A stretch of DNA of 64,000 nucleotides from Novosphingobium sp. IK01 (GCF_033242265.1 NZ_BTFW01000002.1:1-64000), one strand, 5' to 3'; positions 20,866 to 28,513 are shown, numbered from the stretch's first letter. Notes: generated from the sequence alone by a model not told the origin. Made by a program: numbers and translations.

Positions 20866-21443
20866 CGCGGACGATCCCTGAATGCGTCCACCCAATAACC
20901 GACCTCACCACCGACATAGGACGAGATAGCCCGCCGCGTCTCCATCAACAGCGCCTTCAGATCTCCGCAGGTTTCGAGGAATGGCGCCGCGATACGCGCG
21001 ACCTCAAGCGTACTGCCCGGTTGATTGGCGGCATTCATCGCATGAACCGCCTGGTTGATGTTTCGACCGATGGCGAGCACCTGCTTGCGCAACTTCCCCA
21101 ACTCGACTTGGCTGACGGGGGCTAGGCGCAACGCGCCCGCTCGATCCCAAAGCTGCCACCGTAAGGTGCGCTTAATCCACTCATTCCGCGACAGCCCCAA
21201 AGGGGCGCCGGCGGCGTCAATCGCATCCACTTCACTGCGATGAAGGCGGACAGTGACGCGAACTTGATCGTCAGGATGTCCCCTGCCCTGCTGCTCGGGG
21301 ATCGGCAGGCTATCATTCGCTGGCTCCAATACGGAACGAGCCAACGTGCGCGCGATCCAAGCGCTGCGCGTCTGACCATGCGCCGACGCTACCCGATCGA
21401 TCTCGGCGATCAGCTCATCTTTCAGTCGCAGGCTTACCATCAT
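20862..21443 (-). CDS. mobC: MobC-like relaxosome accessory protein
   Basis: A 193-aa protein with an N-terminal ribbon-helix-helix-like segment (MVSLRLKDELIAEIDRVASA) and a second RHH-like stretch (VRVTVRLHRSEVDAID, then LSRNEWIKRTL). A MobC-type segment (AIGRNINQAVHAMNAANQ) follows. Proteins of this type bind oriT and assist relaxase nicking. The gene starts 50 nt from the palindrome/nic candidate and is coupled to the relaxase. The start is uncertain between 21443 and 21440. Confidence 0.85.
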   Translation of the reverse strand: MMVSLRLKDELIAEIDRVASAHGQTRSAWIARTLARSVLEPANDSLPIPEQQGRGHPDDQVRVTVRLHRSEVDAIDAAGAPLGLSRNEWIKRTLRWQLWDRAGALRLAPVSQVELGKLRKQVLAIGRNINQAVHAMNAANQPGSTLEVARIAAPFLETCGDLKALLMETRRAISSYVGGEVGYWVDAFRDRPR

Positions 21444-21492
21444 CTCAACAGCCCCGAGCAGCGGCGCCGATTGGATCAATGTATTACATTGG

Positions 21493-21512
21493 TGCCAATT
21501 GGCATATCCTGC
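21493..21512 (+). other. oriT: Candidate origin of transfer (oriT)
   Basis: A perfect 12-bp palindrome (TGCCAATTGGCA, 21493-21504) is followed immediately by TATCCTGC (21505-21512). This matches the IncP-type nic consensus YATCCTG^Y and would put the nick between 21511 and 21512 on the plus strand. Its position just upstream of mobC and the MOBP-type relaxase is where such an oriT is expected. The functional assignment is inference. Confidence 0.7.
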
Positions 21513-21779
21513 CATACCTTCACATCTCACATTTCCTACTCCATAAACCCTCCCCATTCAAGCAGGTCACGACAATAACGTGGAAGAGGGGGATGATCGT
21601 AATGGGCCTCAAACGGCGAAACGGCACCGCTTGGCTGTGCCGCTGATGAGCATCAACAGAGCCAAATTGCGGTCGAACGTTTTTGCGACACGATCAATGA
21701 TCTGGCGCGCAGATGGCCACGCCACAATCATGGTAGCATCATGCCAACACGTAGCAGCGATCATTTACGGGGAGGCATT

Positions 21780-22049
21780 ATGCGTCGGAAAGCCATTGCT
21801 GGAGATGATTTGGCGGCCATCCACGCCAGGCGCGAAGCACTCCGGTCAGAATTGGCTGAACTCGATCAGCGGGCGAAGGAAGCCGAACTGGCTGCACGCG
21901 ACGCTGGCCGCCCCACTCTCACCGCTGCGCTGGATAAAGTCCGCATTCCCGCAATGGATAAGACCGATGCGAAGGCTATAGCCGCTGCAATCGCACATCA
22001 TGGTGGCAAGATTGTTGCCAACCATCTTGCCACCATGCCAGCCACCTAA
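21780..22049 (+). CDS. Small coiled-coil protein, TraC/TraD-like
   Basis: An 89-aa protein starting MRRKAIAGDDLAAIHARREA. It is almost entirely charged helix with a Leu/Glu heptad pattern up to residue 45, followed by an Ala-rich tail. It lies downstream of oriT on the opposite strand to mobC. Small coiled-coil proteins in this place are often annotated as conjugal transfer TraD/TraC-like, but sequence alone does not establish a function. A GGGGAGGCATT stretch provides a ribosome-binding site. Confidence 0.55.
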   Translation: MRRKAIAGDDLAAIHARREALRSELAELDQRAKEAELAARDAGRPTLTAALDKVRIPAMDKTDAKAIAAAIAHHGGKIVANHLATMPAT

Positions 22050-22190
22050 CTGACAGAGTATCCCAGCGCAGTTTCCTCCAGCCCATCTCAATGTTAGGCT
22101 TGAGGCGTGAGGCCAAGCTGGCGTTGAGCATAACATTCGACGTTAAATGCCATTCGGCACATGACGGCTTCAAATTGCAAAAGGGGCGCT

Positions 22191-22970
22191 ATGCCGGATC
22201 TCGAAAGGCGGATAGTCAGGCTCAAATCACAGCGCGCTTTGGGTCATATCAAAGAGAACCCGCACATGGCTGTCTCGGTCGGCCTGTTCTGCTGCGGCGG
22301 CGTATCCCTGTGGCTGAAGATTGCGCCGCTGGCAGGCTCCCTGTTTGGGGCCGGCGGTGCGCTCCTAGGCGCCTGGATCACTGAACTGAACAAACGGCGG
22401 GCGGATGCTGTGGATAAGAAGAACAGGGAAGCGAACGCTGTCGCCGCTCTCGCACCGGAGCTACAGCGCACGATCGAGCGGGTACGTTTTATCCTCGATC
22501 GCAGCGTGGTGAACTTCGCCTGTGAATCAGCGCTCGACGAAACGAAGCCCAATGACCTTCAAACAGACTTCCGACCTTACTTGCCGACACTCTATCCAAA
22601 CGCACCGCAGGTGAGAGACTTACCCGGCGCGAAAGCCCTCGCTCTCATCCGCTACTATGATTCCTTGAACGAGATTTCCCAACACGTCGATGACTGGTGG
22701 GAACGAGAGGGTCAACTCGCCGTCAACATCTTCAACGGGATCAAGCACGCCGCCGAGAAGAGCCTACGGCTAGCCATGATCTGCATCAGTGAGTTCGATC
22801 TGGAAGAGCGTTTCCCACCACCTTACGAATCCTGGGGCTCGCTGACATCGAGGATCGAACGGTCTCTCGACAGTTCAGGCAGGGCATCACAGTACCATTT
22901 GGACCGGGCGGAAAAGCACCGCTTAGACCCAGTGAAGTCGCAGCAGCCGACGCCCTACCGTCAATACTAG
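22191..22970 (+). CDS. Unknown membrane protein
   Basis: A 259-aa protein of unknown family. A hydrophobic Gly-rich hairpin (about residues 25-58, containing VGLFCCGGVSLWL and GGALLGAWI) precedes a cytosolic helical domain. The start at 22191 has an AGGGG ribosome-binding site 5 nt upstream. It stands alone between the mobilisation and partition genes. Similar one-gene membrane proteins occur as plasmid accessory genes; no function can be assigned. Confidence 0.6.
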   Translation: MPDLERRIVRLKSQRALGHIKENPHMAVSVGLFCCGGVSLWLKIAPLAGSLFGAGGALLGAWITELNKRRADAVDKKNREANAVAALAPELQRTIERVRFILDRSVVNFACESALDETKPNDLQTDFRPYLPTLYPNAPQVRDLPGAKALALIRYYDSLNEISQHVDDWWEREGQLAVNIFNGIKHAAEKSLRLAMICISEFDLEERFPPPYESWGSLTSRIERSLDSSGRASQYHLDRAEKHRLDPVKSQQPTPYRQY

Positions 22971-23041
22971 GAAGAGGCGCCAGCGCGCAGGGCCACAAAA
23001 ATCAATAGCGATCGCTAGAGCTTGCCCGATCGAATCCCTGC

Positions 23042-23380
23042 CTATCGCCCCTCGACCATCGCCCGGAAGTCCTCAATCGCCTTCCAGTATGCCGAATGCC
23101 CCTTGCTCTCGGTATAGTGAATGAACCACTCGATCAGTTCCTCCGGCCCCTTCACGTAAACGGTTGCTGTGGGCTGGGCGACGCGCTTGCGGCGAACGAT
23201 CCCCCTCCCTTGCCCCCGGTCGGTAAAGCCGACACGCTCTGCACGTTCCATCGCGTCGCGCTCGCGCATCCGGTCGTTTTCAATGGGGCCATTCGGCATT
23301 CCCCCAAGATCCAGCTTAGTGGGCGCCGCCGCCTCTGCTTTGGGCTTAGCTCCACCCTTCCCGAAACCGAAGTCCGTCAT
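23042..23380 (-). CDS. Small ParA-partner protein (ParB/VirC2-like)
   Basis: A 112-aa basic protein encoded directly after the ParA-like ATPase with an ATGA overlap. The N-terminus is disordered and Lys/Ala-rich, and the C-terminal half (ATVYVKGPEELIEWFIHYTES) looks like a ribbon-helix-helix DNA-binding fold. Two readings fit: the centromere-binding partner of a type Ib partition system, or VirC2 beside VirC1 acting at oriT. The nearby palindrome at 24178-24214 is the obvious candidate binding site. Confidence 0.6.
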   Translation of the reverse strand: MTDFGFGKGGAKPKAEAAAPTKLDLGGMPNGPIENDRMRERDAMERAERVGFTDRGQGRGIVRRKRVAQPTATVYVKGPEELIEWFIHYTESKGHSAYWKAIEDFRAMVEGR

Positions 23381-24060
23381 CCCGGATACTCCTCCCGCAT
23401 GGCATTCACGACAGCCTGCGCAAGCTCGGCCGCATTGGTGATGGCATTTTGCACGCCGGATGTTGTCGCGTTGTCCAGCTCGGACAGCAGCATCCCAAAC
23501 TCAAAAATATCCCGGTAGGCAGCGCGTTCGACCAATGCCGTGTTCAGAAGCGGCAACTCTGCCGCCTTGATCGCGTCAACGATGCGCTTTGCCGTCTTCG
23601 TTTCGATCGCCGCGTTGGTCCTGCTCCTGACAAGCCGGAAGGGAATGCGGCGCTCAAGCGCCTCCTCTTCCTCCTGGATCGCCCTCACCGCTTGAGCTGC
23701 CAATTCAGCGTCGATGGGAGATAGATTGAAAGGGACGAGGACCATGTGCGAGCGCGCCAAGGCGCGCGATGTCATGCGCGATGCCGACCCCTCCAGATCG
23801 ATGATGACAAACTGATCTTCCTTCGAAATGCGGTCGATGGTGCCGATCATCTCGGATTCCGTTGGCCTCGGAATCACGCGATAAGGCAACTCTTTGCCCG
23901 CCGCCACTCGCTTCGCCGCCCACTTTTCGATGATCGCATTAGGGTCGGCATCGACAACACTGACACGAGCGCCGTTTGAAGCAAGTGTATCCGCCAGGAC
24001 GAGTGCCAGCGTCGTTTTTCCGGCCCCACCCTTTGGGTTGCCTATCGAGATTACCGCCAT
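23377..24060 (-). CDS. parA: ParA/VirC1-family ATPase
   Basis: A 227-aa MinD/ParA-family ATPase with the deviant Walker A GNPKGGAGKTTLAL (residues 7-20), DADPN and Walker B-like FVIIDLEG. It lacks an N-terminal HTH, so it is a small (type Ib-like) ParA or a VirC1 homologue. It is co-transcribed with the small gene downstream. Its role is segregation of the element or spatial organisation of the relaxosome. The start lies about 120 nt from a 37-bp palindrome that may be its operator or centromere. Confidence 0.85.
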   Translation of the reverse strand: MAVISIGNPKGGAGKTTLALVLADTLASNGARVSVVDADPNAIIEKWAAKRVAAGKELPYRVIPRPTESEMIGTIDRISKEDQFVIIDLEGSASRMTSRALARSHMVLVPFNLSPIDAELAAQAVRAIQEEEEALERRIPFRLVRSRTNAAIETKTAKRIVDAIKAAELPLLNTALVERAAYRDIFEFGMLLSELDNATTSGVQNAITNAAELAQAVVNAMREEYPG

Positions 24061-24177
24061 TTCAGCCCCTTCGCCTCACTGTGAATTATCAAGCAATCCG
24101 CCCGCAATCCAAAGGCTTTCGATATAATTGCGAATCTCTTTCTATAGGCAATTGCAATCCATGTCCATTGCCTTTCG

Positions 24178-24214
24178 CTAGACTTGCGATTGCGCAAGCC
24201 TTTCGCAAGTCTAG
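24178..24214. repeat. 37-bp palindromic site upstream of parA
   Basis: Perfect 11-bp arms CTAGACTTGCG and CGCAAGTCTAG flank a 15-nt centre that contains a further TTGCGCAA. The surrounding 24090-24262 region is studded with GATTGC/GCAATC hexamers on both strands, at least seven by eye. The layout is that of a centromere (parS-like) or an operator for the ParA system. An iteron-type origin is a less likely alternative, since no rep gene is adjacent. Confidence 0.6.
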
Positions 24215-24307
24215 CTAGTGGCTGTCGATTGCCTTGCGATTGCTAAATGGCAATCCTTTTAGAAATCCGAAAGCGAGCGGGGCGACCAAAGTCGCCCCAC
24301 AACAAGC

Positions 24308-24643
24308 TTAATCATCGCGGCCGAAATCAGCCGGATCGCCATGCTGTGAAAGCGTCGCGAAACCATCAGCAATCAGGTCCACGCTATAGACCGTCTGCCC
24401 CTCGCGCTCATACTGCGTCTGGCGGACTCGGCCTACGATATGAATGAGGTCGCCACGCCCCAATGCCTCAACACGCTCCATAGCCTTACCGAAAACAGTC
24501 ACACGGTTCCAATGGGTGTCGCCCTCCCACTGCCCACCGATCTTGCGGCCATAGTTGGCGGCGACGTTGATGTAAGCCACCTTTTCCAGCACTTCTGTCC
24601 GGCCCACCCGACCAATGATGCGAAACTCTGCGAAATTCCTCAT
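24308..24643 (-). CDS. ssb: Single-stranded DNA-binding protein (SSB-like), copy 1
   Basis: A 111-aa OB-fold protein of the plasmid SSB type (FAEFRIIGRVGRTE, then HWNRVTVFGKAME and GDLIHIVGRVRQT). It ends in DPADFGRDD, so it lacks the acidic DDDIPF-type tip that recruits partner proteins in host SSB. It would protect single strands during conjugation or plasmid replication. A related paralogue is encoded at 41381-41701. Confidence 0.85.
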   Translation of the reverse strand: MRNFAEFRIIGRVGRTEVLEKVAYINVAANYGRKIGGQWEGDTHWNRVTVFGKAMERVEALGRGDLIHIVGRVRQTQYEREGQTVYSVDLIADGFATLSQHGDPADFGRDD

Positions 24644-24923
24644 GGCTCATCCCTTCATGCGTCGTTGCTGACGCACATCACCGGAACGGCCACCTGGCGC
24701 AGGCAAGCTGAAAAACGGAGGGTCCGTTTACGGAAACCGTAGTCGCACAGCGACGGTTATCCGCTTGGGGCGAAGCGCAAACACGCAAGGGCAGGGGAGG
24801 CGTTCAAGTGCGTCAGACAGCAACACGCCCATGAAGGAACGGGACAATGCCAGATCAGCATCACTCAGACGGATGCGAGCCTGAACAGTAGGGCGCGAAT
24901 AGACCGCGGAGACCTTTGCGCAA

Positions 24924-25535
24924 CTAACCGACCGGGCAGGGCAGGGGGCCTGTCTCGGAAGCGGATGCCTCTGTGGCCTGCTCGCGGCGGAGCCGCTTGT
25001 AGATAGCTTGGCGGCTCACCCCCAAAAGATCGGCGACGGACGCCACACTCATTTCAGCAGAGCCAGACATCAGCGCCTTAACCTGCTGCCATTGTGAATC
25101 GCTGATCGACGGAGGCCGCCCCAAACGTTTGCCAGCGCGCCGCGCCGCCTGGAGCCCGGCATTGGTACGCTCTCGGATCACATCCCGCTCAAACTGAGCA
25201 AAGGCTCCAACCATATGAAAGAACAGCCGGCCACCGGGCGTCACCGTTTCGATCTGCTCGGTCAAGGACCGAAAACCAAGATCAAGTTTGGCCAGCAACT
25301 CCAACTCGGTGATGAGGGAGGTAAGGGACCGGCCCAGTCGATCTAGCCGCCATACAATGATCTCATCGCCAGCCCTGGCGTGCCGCAGCATGTCCGCAAA
25401 GGCCGGTTTGAGAACCATCGAGCCGCTGACCCCCTTATCCTCGAAGATGCGCTCCACGCCCGCCGCGCGAAGTGCGTCAATTTGCAGAGCGAGGTTCTGC
25501 TCCCCCGTGCTGACGCGCGCATATCCAAGCTTCAT
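24924..25535 (-). CDS. Serine recombinase (resolvase/invertase)
   Basis: A 203-aa small serine recombinase. The catalytic Ser lies in GYARVSTGEQN (Ser9), with the Arg-containing motif VWRLDRLGRS, FAQFERDVIRERT and a C-terminal Hin-like HTH (SVASVADLLGVSRQAIYKRL). The size is complete. There is no transposase beside it, so it probably acts as a plasmid dimer-resolution or inversion enzyme. The ATG at 25535 overlaps the stop of the PIN gene upstream (ATGA), so it is expressed from the toxin-antitoxin promoter. Confidence 0.88.
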   Translation of the reverse strand: MKLGYARVSTGEQNLALQIDALRAAGVERIFEDKGVSGSMVLKPAFADMLRHARAGDEIIVWRLDRLGRSLTSLITELELLAKLDLGFRSLTEQIETVTPGGRLFFHMVGAFAQFERDVIRERTNAGLQAARRAGKRLGRPPSISDSQWQQVKALMSGSAEMSVASVADLLGVSRQAIYKRLRREQATEASASETGPLPCPVG

Positions 25536-25954
25536 TCCCCAGCCTCCCAAGGATTGATGACAGCCACACCGCCAGCCTCGAAGGGGACAACATCGCGCGT
25601 GGCAACAGCAAACCCCCTCGATGCAGCTATGGCGGCAATGTAGCCATCTGGTGTCGGAAAGCCCTTGCCGTTGCTCCGGGCCTCTACCGCCAGATCGGCA
25701 TAATGCTGCGCGGCATCGCTATCGAAAGGCAAAATGCGCCCGGCAAACAGAGGCTCAAGTCCGGTGAGCAAGGAAGCAAGGTTTTCCTTACGACGACCGG
25801 CCGGAAGCATGGCAATACCAAACAGCAGCTCGGCCTGGCTAACCGATGTGAGAAACAGAACCTCCGCTGGCTGATCGTCAAGCCAACGCCGCACACTCTC
25901 TGCGGGCTCAGGCTTCATCATTTCCGAAATGACGTTCGTACCCAGGACAATCAT
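25532..25954 (-). CDS. PIN-domain toxin of FitB/VapC type, first catalytic Asp missing
   Basis: A 140-aa PIN-domain protein. Other family elements are intact: Glu in SQAELLFGI, the Asp of FPTPDGYIAAIAA, and the ATRDVVPFE end. The N-terminus reads MIVLGTNVISE, where VapC/FitB proteins have MIVLDTNVISE; the codon is GGT (Gly5) instead of GAT or GAC. This is the first of the acidic metal ligands, so ribonuclease activity is probably lost or weakened. It overlaps the antitoxin stop (TGATG) and is coupled to the resolvase downstream. Toxins of this family cleave RNA. Confidence 0.88.
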   Translation of the reverse strand: MIVLGTNVISEMMKPEPAESVRRWLDDQPAEVLFLTSVSQAELLFGIAMLPAGRRKENLASLLTGLEPLFAGRILPFDSDAAQHYADLAVEARSNGKGFPTPDGYIAAIAASRGFAVATRDVVPFEAGGVAVINPWEAGE

Positions 25955-26208
25955 CAATCGAAGCTCAGCGGCTCAGCGGGCTTGCTGTCGCGGCAGGCTT
26001 CCATTGCAGCGATGTCGTCGTTGGTCAGCCCGACCTCACGACCAAGCTCCCAAAGAGCTTGCCCCATCTTCAGGCGCGACGCTGGCTTAACGGCTGCCGC
26101 GAGAATGGCACGCACTTCCGCTTCGGTGCTCTGGCCGTGGCTTGCAGCGAGGGCCTTGAGCCCCCGATGGACGTCCTCGGGTATATTGCGGATCGTCAAA
26201 GCTGGCAT
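25954..26208 (-). CDS. FitA-like antitoxin
   Basis: An 84-aa ribbon-helix-helix antitoxin (MPALTIRNIPEDVHRGLKAL, then STEAEVRAIL), with a C-terminal toxin-binding tail ending PLSFD. It would bind and inhibit the PIN protein encoded next and repress the operon through the inverted repeat upstream (26225-26250). First gene of the antitoxin-toxin-resolvase operon. Confidence 0.9.
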   Translation of the reverse strand: MPALTIRNIPEDVHRGLKALAASHGQSTEAEVRAILAAAVKPASRLKMGQALWELGREVGLTNDDIAAMEACRDSKPAEPLSFD

Positions 26209-26224
26209 AACGCCATCACTCCTG

Positions 26225-26250
26225 CTATCAGAATGGTCAAAGTGATAGCA
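26225..26250. promoter_or_regulatory. Inverted repeat in the fitAB promoter
   Basis: GCTATCA and TGATAGC arms (7 bp, perfect) are separated by 12 nt and centred about 30 nt upstream of the antitoxin ATG. FitA-type antitoxins repress their own promoter by binding such an inverted repeat, so this is the probable operator. Confidence 0.6.
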
Positions 26251-26262
26251 TTGATCAAAAAT

Positions 26263-26300
26263 GTCAACTTAATTTGAATTTTTTCTGATTAAGTTGACAG
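26263..26300. repeat. 12-bp perfect inverted repeat, AT-rich
   Basis: TGTCAACTTAAT and ATTAAGTTGACA are separated by 14 nt of AT-rich DNA. The right arm contains TTGACA, a possible -35 box on the plus strand, and the left arm contains the same hexamer for the minus strand, where it could serve fitAB. It may be a second operator or a divergent promoter pair. The stretch 26301-26526 that follows holds only a weaker hairpin (26395-26422) and no gene. Confidence 0.5.
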
Positions 26301-26526
26301 CGCCAAATTAGGCCACTTTGCTGCACTGCACAATCCGAAGAAACCTCGGCCATTCCCAAGGTCCGCACCGCGCGAGGTTGTCAGTCAACAAAACCACCCT
26401 TTTATTTACAAACAAAGGGGTGCCGGGATATGACAGGGCAGGTTCCCGCCACATGACAACCCGACCGCGCTAGCGTAGGGCTGGCGGCTACGTGTGTGCT
26501 GTATCGCAAAGGTCGTTCTGCCGATT

Positions 26527-27054
26527 ATGGATGAGATTGAGGTAGAAGGCGTTCTCAGGGACTTGCGGCACCTGCACAGCTTTGTCGTCACCGTGCCCGG
26601 CAAAGGACTGGGCAATGGCGACCTTCGCGTCCGCATATCGCTGGGCCTTCATACCATCTCGAAGAGTTGCGCTCGCGGCGAACATCATCTGGAGGACGAG
26701 AACGGCAAGCCGCGCGCGTTTTGCGAAGACCGCTATGCCTTTTCGCTTGGCCTTCCGGAATTAGCCCGGCGAATGATCGAGCAGAATTATTTCTGCTGGC
26801 AGTCGCTGGATCGAAACCGGGCCATGAACTATGCCGTCATCGATATCGCGCCAGGTCGGATCCGAGAGCTGGTTGATGGCGAACATCAGGTGATCTTCTT
26901 CTACCTCTATCCGTGCAGCCAGGACGTAGCTGACGTTAATCTGGTCGTGACGAGTTGCCATGCCCGCGAAGTTGCGTTCGGCCGGATCAAACGGCGTTTC
27001 AACATGCTCACAGTGCTGCGCACCTGCCTATTCCAGCAGAAAAGGGTGCCCTAA
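26527..27054 (+). CDS. Hypothetical protein
   Basis: A 175-aa protein that I do not recognise (start MDEIEVEGVLRDLRHLHSFV). It has balanced composition, three buried Cys, no TM segment and no signal peptide. It is divergent from the fitAB operon and is followed within 5 nt by a hairpin terminator, which supports it being a real transcription unit. The start is uncertain; upstream in-frame codons to 26494 are possible. Confidence 0.55.
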   Translation: MDEIEVEGVLRDLRHLHSFVVTVPGKGLGNGDLRVRISLGLHTISKSCARGEHHLEDENGKPRAFCEDRYAFSLGLPELARRMIEQNYFCWQSLDRNRAMNYAVIDIAPGRIRELVDGEHQVIFFYLYPCSQDVADVNLVVTSCHAREVAFGRIKRRFNMLTVLRTCLFQQKRVP

Positions 27055-27058
27055 CGGA

Positions 27059-27089
27059 AAAGGGCCTCCGCTTTAGGCGGAAGCCCTTT
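27059..27089 (+). terminator. Hairpin terminator
   Basis: The stem AAAGGGC-c-TCCGC pairs with GCGGA-a-GCCCTTT around a TTTAG loop, directly after the stop at 27054. It closes the preceding hypothetical gene. Confidence 0.75.
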
Positions 27090-27249
27090 AAAGAAGCGGG
27101 TGTGCCTTACCGTGGAGTACCGGCCTTAGAGGCGCACATGCTGCGGCGACCGTTTTACCGGAAGCCCCGCTGTCCGTAGCTGATTCTCTAATGCCCTAAA
27201 GTGGTAAAAGTTTCAATAAAAACTTGAACCGAGGGGTACGCGGGGGGGG

Positions 27250-27470
27250 CTACACACAGCGAAGCTTCCGACACTCATCTATCGCGATCCTGATCGTGGC
27301 GCGATGGGGCAACGGCGCGACGCTCATCCCGTTTTCATTCGGCCATAGAAGCACTGCCGCGAATACGGCAACCGCCATGATCCCGATGCCCAGTTAGGGC
27401 CAGAGCGGCGATCTTTTTTCTGAAAGCGCAGCGGGATGATATTCGAAGGCGGTCGTTTGGCTCGCCTCAT
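27250..27470 (-). pseudogene. Possible frameshifted small membrane protein
   Basis: From the ATG at 27470 a frame reads MRRAKRPPSNIIPLRFQKK. Near 27400 the coding potential passes to another frame with a hydrophobic segment (GIMAVAVFAAVLLWPNENG) and a tail ending at a TAG at 27250. A one-base slip would join them into a small bitopic protein of about 70 residues. It lies just downstream of the three proline-rich genes on the same strand. Low confidence. Confidence 0.3.
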
Positions 27471-27503
27471 AAGCGATTGCCTCGATGACAGCGCAGCACG
27501 CCT

Positions 27504-27644
27504 CTATTTATCCGACTTCGATTTACCCGGTGCCGGTTGGCTCTGCGGCTGCGGAGGCATCACTTTGGGCATAGGTGGTTTGATCTGGGTGATGGGCAGG
27601 ACAAAGCTTTCCTGCCCAACAAAATCACGGTCTTTATCAGCCAT
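27504..27644 (-). CDS. Small proline-rich protein, paralogue 3
   Basis: A 46-aa protein starting MADKDRDFVGQESF and containing VLPITQIKPPMPKVMPPQP, followed by a Ser/Lys tail. It is the third of three adjacent, clearly related tiny genes. The start codon ATG (27644) follows an AGGA ribosome-binding site 7 nt upstream, which itself overlaps the stop of paralogue 2. Function unknown. The proline-rich core suggests an extended ligand for a partner protein. Confidence 0.7.
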   Translation of the reverse strand: MADKDRDFVGQESFVLPITQIKPPMPKVMPPQPQSQPAPGKSKSDK

Positions 27645-27651
27645 GCTGTTC

Positions 27652-27783
27652 CTACTTCTTGATATCTGGCGCCGGTTTTGGCGGGGACACCGCTGGCATG
27701 GGAGGCTTCACTTGCGCTGTCGGAAGAACCTTGCCGTCCTGGGCCAAGATCCGGGGCGTGTTCGGTCGTTTGTCACTCGTCAT
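27652..27783 (-). CDS. Small proline-rich protein, paralogue 2
   Basis: A 43-aa protein starting MTSDKRPNTPRIL with the core VLPTAQVKPPMPAVSPPKP and a DIKK end. It shares the N-terminal TxDKRP pattern with paralogue 1 and the core with both neighbours. ATG at 27783; the AGGG ribosome-binding site partly overlaps the stop of paralogue 1. Ten nt separate it from the gene upstream, so all three are one transcription unit. Confidence 0.72.
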   Translation of the reverse strand: MTSDKRPNTPRILAQDGKVLPTAQVKPPMPAVSPPKPAPDIKK

Positions 27784-27793
27784 CGTCAGTCCC

Positions 27794-27928
27794 TTACTTT
27801 TTGGGCGGGGTATCCGGTTTAGGCGGGGATACCTTGGGCATGGGCGGCTTGAGTTGCGTAGTAGGCAGAACCCTGCCTTCGTTAAGGCTGGTTCTACCTT
27901 CGTCTTTTTGCGGTCGCTTGTCGGTCAC
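27794..27928 (-). CDS. Small proline-rich protein, paralogue 1
   Basis: A 44-aa protein starting at GTG (27928; GGGAG ribosome-binding site 8 nt upstream): MTDKRPQKDEGRTSLNEGR, then VLPTTQLKPPMPKVSPPKP and a DTPPKK end. It is the closest of the three to the two-TM gene, 70 nt downstream of its stop on the same strand. Conservation among the three copies is concentrated in the VLPxxQxKPPMPxV core, which argues for selection at the protein level. Confidence 0.72.
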   Translation of the reverse strand: MTDKRPQKDEGRTSLNEGRVLPTTQLKPPMPKVSPPKPDTPPKK

Positions 27929-27997
27929 AGGAAACTCCCATTCATTGATCCCGCGCAGATCGCCAGTGGCACGCGCATATAAATAGGCACTTTTGGC

Positions 27998-28513
27998 CTA
28001 AGTAGCATCGTCATCGCCAGCTATGGTTGCCATATAATCCGTGCTTTCAGACTGAGCGATGGACAACAATTTTACGTCTTCAGGTAGAGACATGCCTTTG
28101 AATGATTTTTTCTGAGCTAAGTTAACTTTCTTTTTCAGAGCCATTGTCTGAGTGTGGATTTCCTGATCGGTGAGGCGACCATGGCTGACAGCGAACCACA
28201 CCTCTTCGGCAGCAAGAGCCAGTCCATCCAATTCCGGTCCGAACAATGAAAGTGCGCGCAATCGTGCCTTATATGGAAGATACGGCTTTATGACAGAAAG
28301 CACCTGCGATGCAGCTATGATAAGTGTCCATACAAACCATAAATCTTTCCAAATCAACCAACCCGCAATTGAAGAGCTAGATGCAAGCGCCGAAAATATA
28401 TTTATATTTCTGTCAATAATTTCAACCTTGGCATGATAGCGGTTTATGTAGATGGCATTACGATTGATTGTCGCGAAGTTATACCAAAATTGTTTTTGCG
28501 CTTTACTCGCCAT
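27998..28513 (-). CDS. Two-TM membrane protein (SLATT-like)
   Basis: A 171-aa protein with a charged N-terminal helix, two adjacent membrane segments (about residues 38-57 and 60-80, containing FSALASSSSIAGWLIW and WTLIIAASQVLSVI), then a helical cytosolic domain. This arrangement resembles SLATT-type effectors, which are predicted pore formers in nucleotide-activated defence, but no nucleotide-sensor gene is adjacent, so that link is tentative. The ATG at 28513 follows a GGGAGG ribosome-binding site. The three proline-rich small genes follow it and probably share its transcript. The region is less GC-rich than its surroundings, suggesting transfer. Confidence 0.65.
   Translation of the reverse strand: MASKAQKQFWYNFATINRNAIYINRYHAKVEIIDRNINIFSALASSSSIAGWLIWKDLWFVWTLIIAASQVLSVIKPYLPYKARLRALSLFGPELDGLALAAEEVWFAVSHGRLTDQEIHTQTMALKKKVNLAQKKSFKGMSLPEDVKLLSIAQSESTDYMATIAGDDDAT

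Noticed and set aside
26527..27054. Possible replication initiator
   Set aside because: Size and sequence show no Rep-type winged helix or other initiator motif, and no iterons lie beside it.
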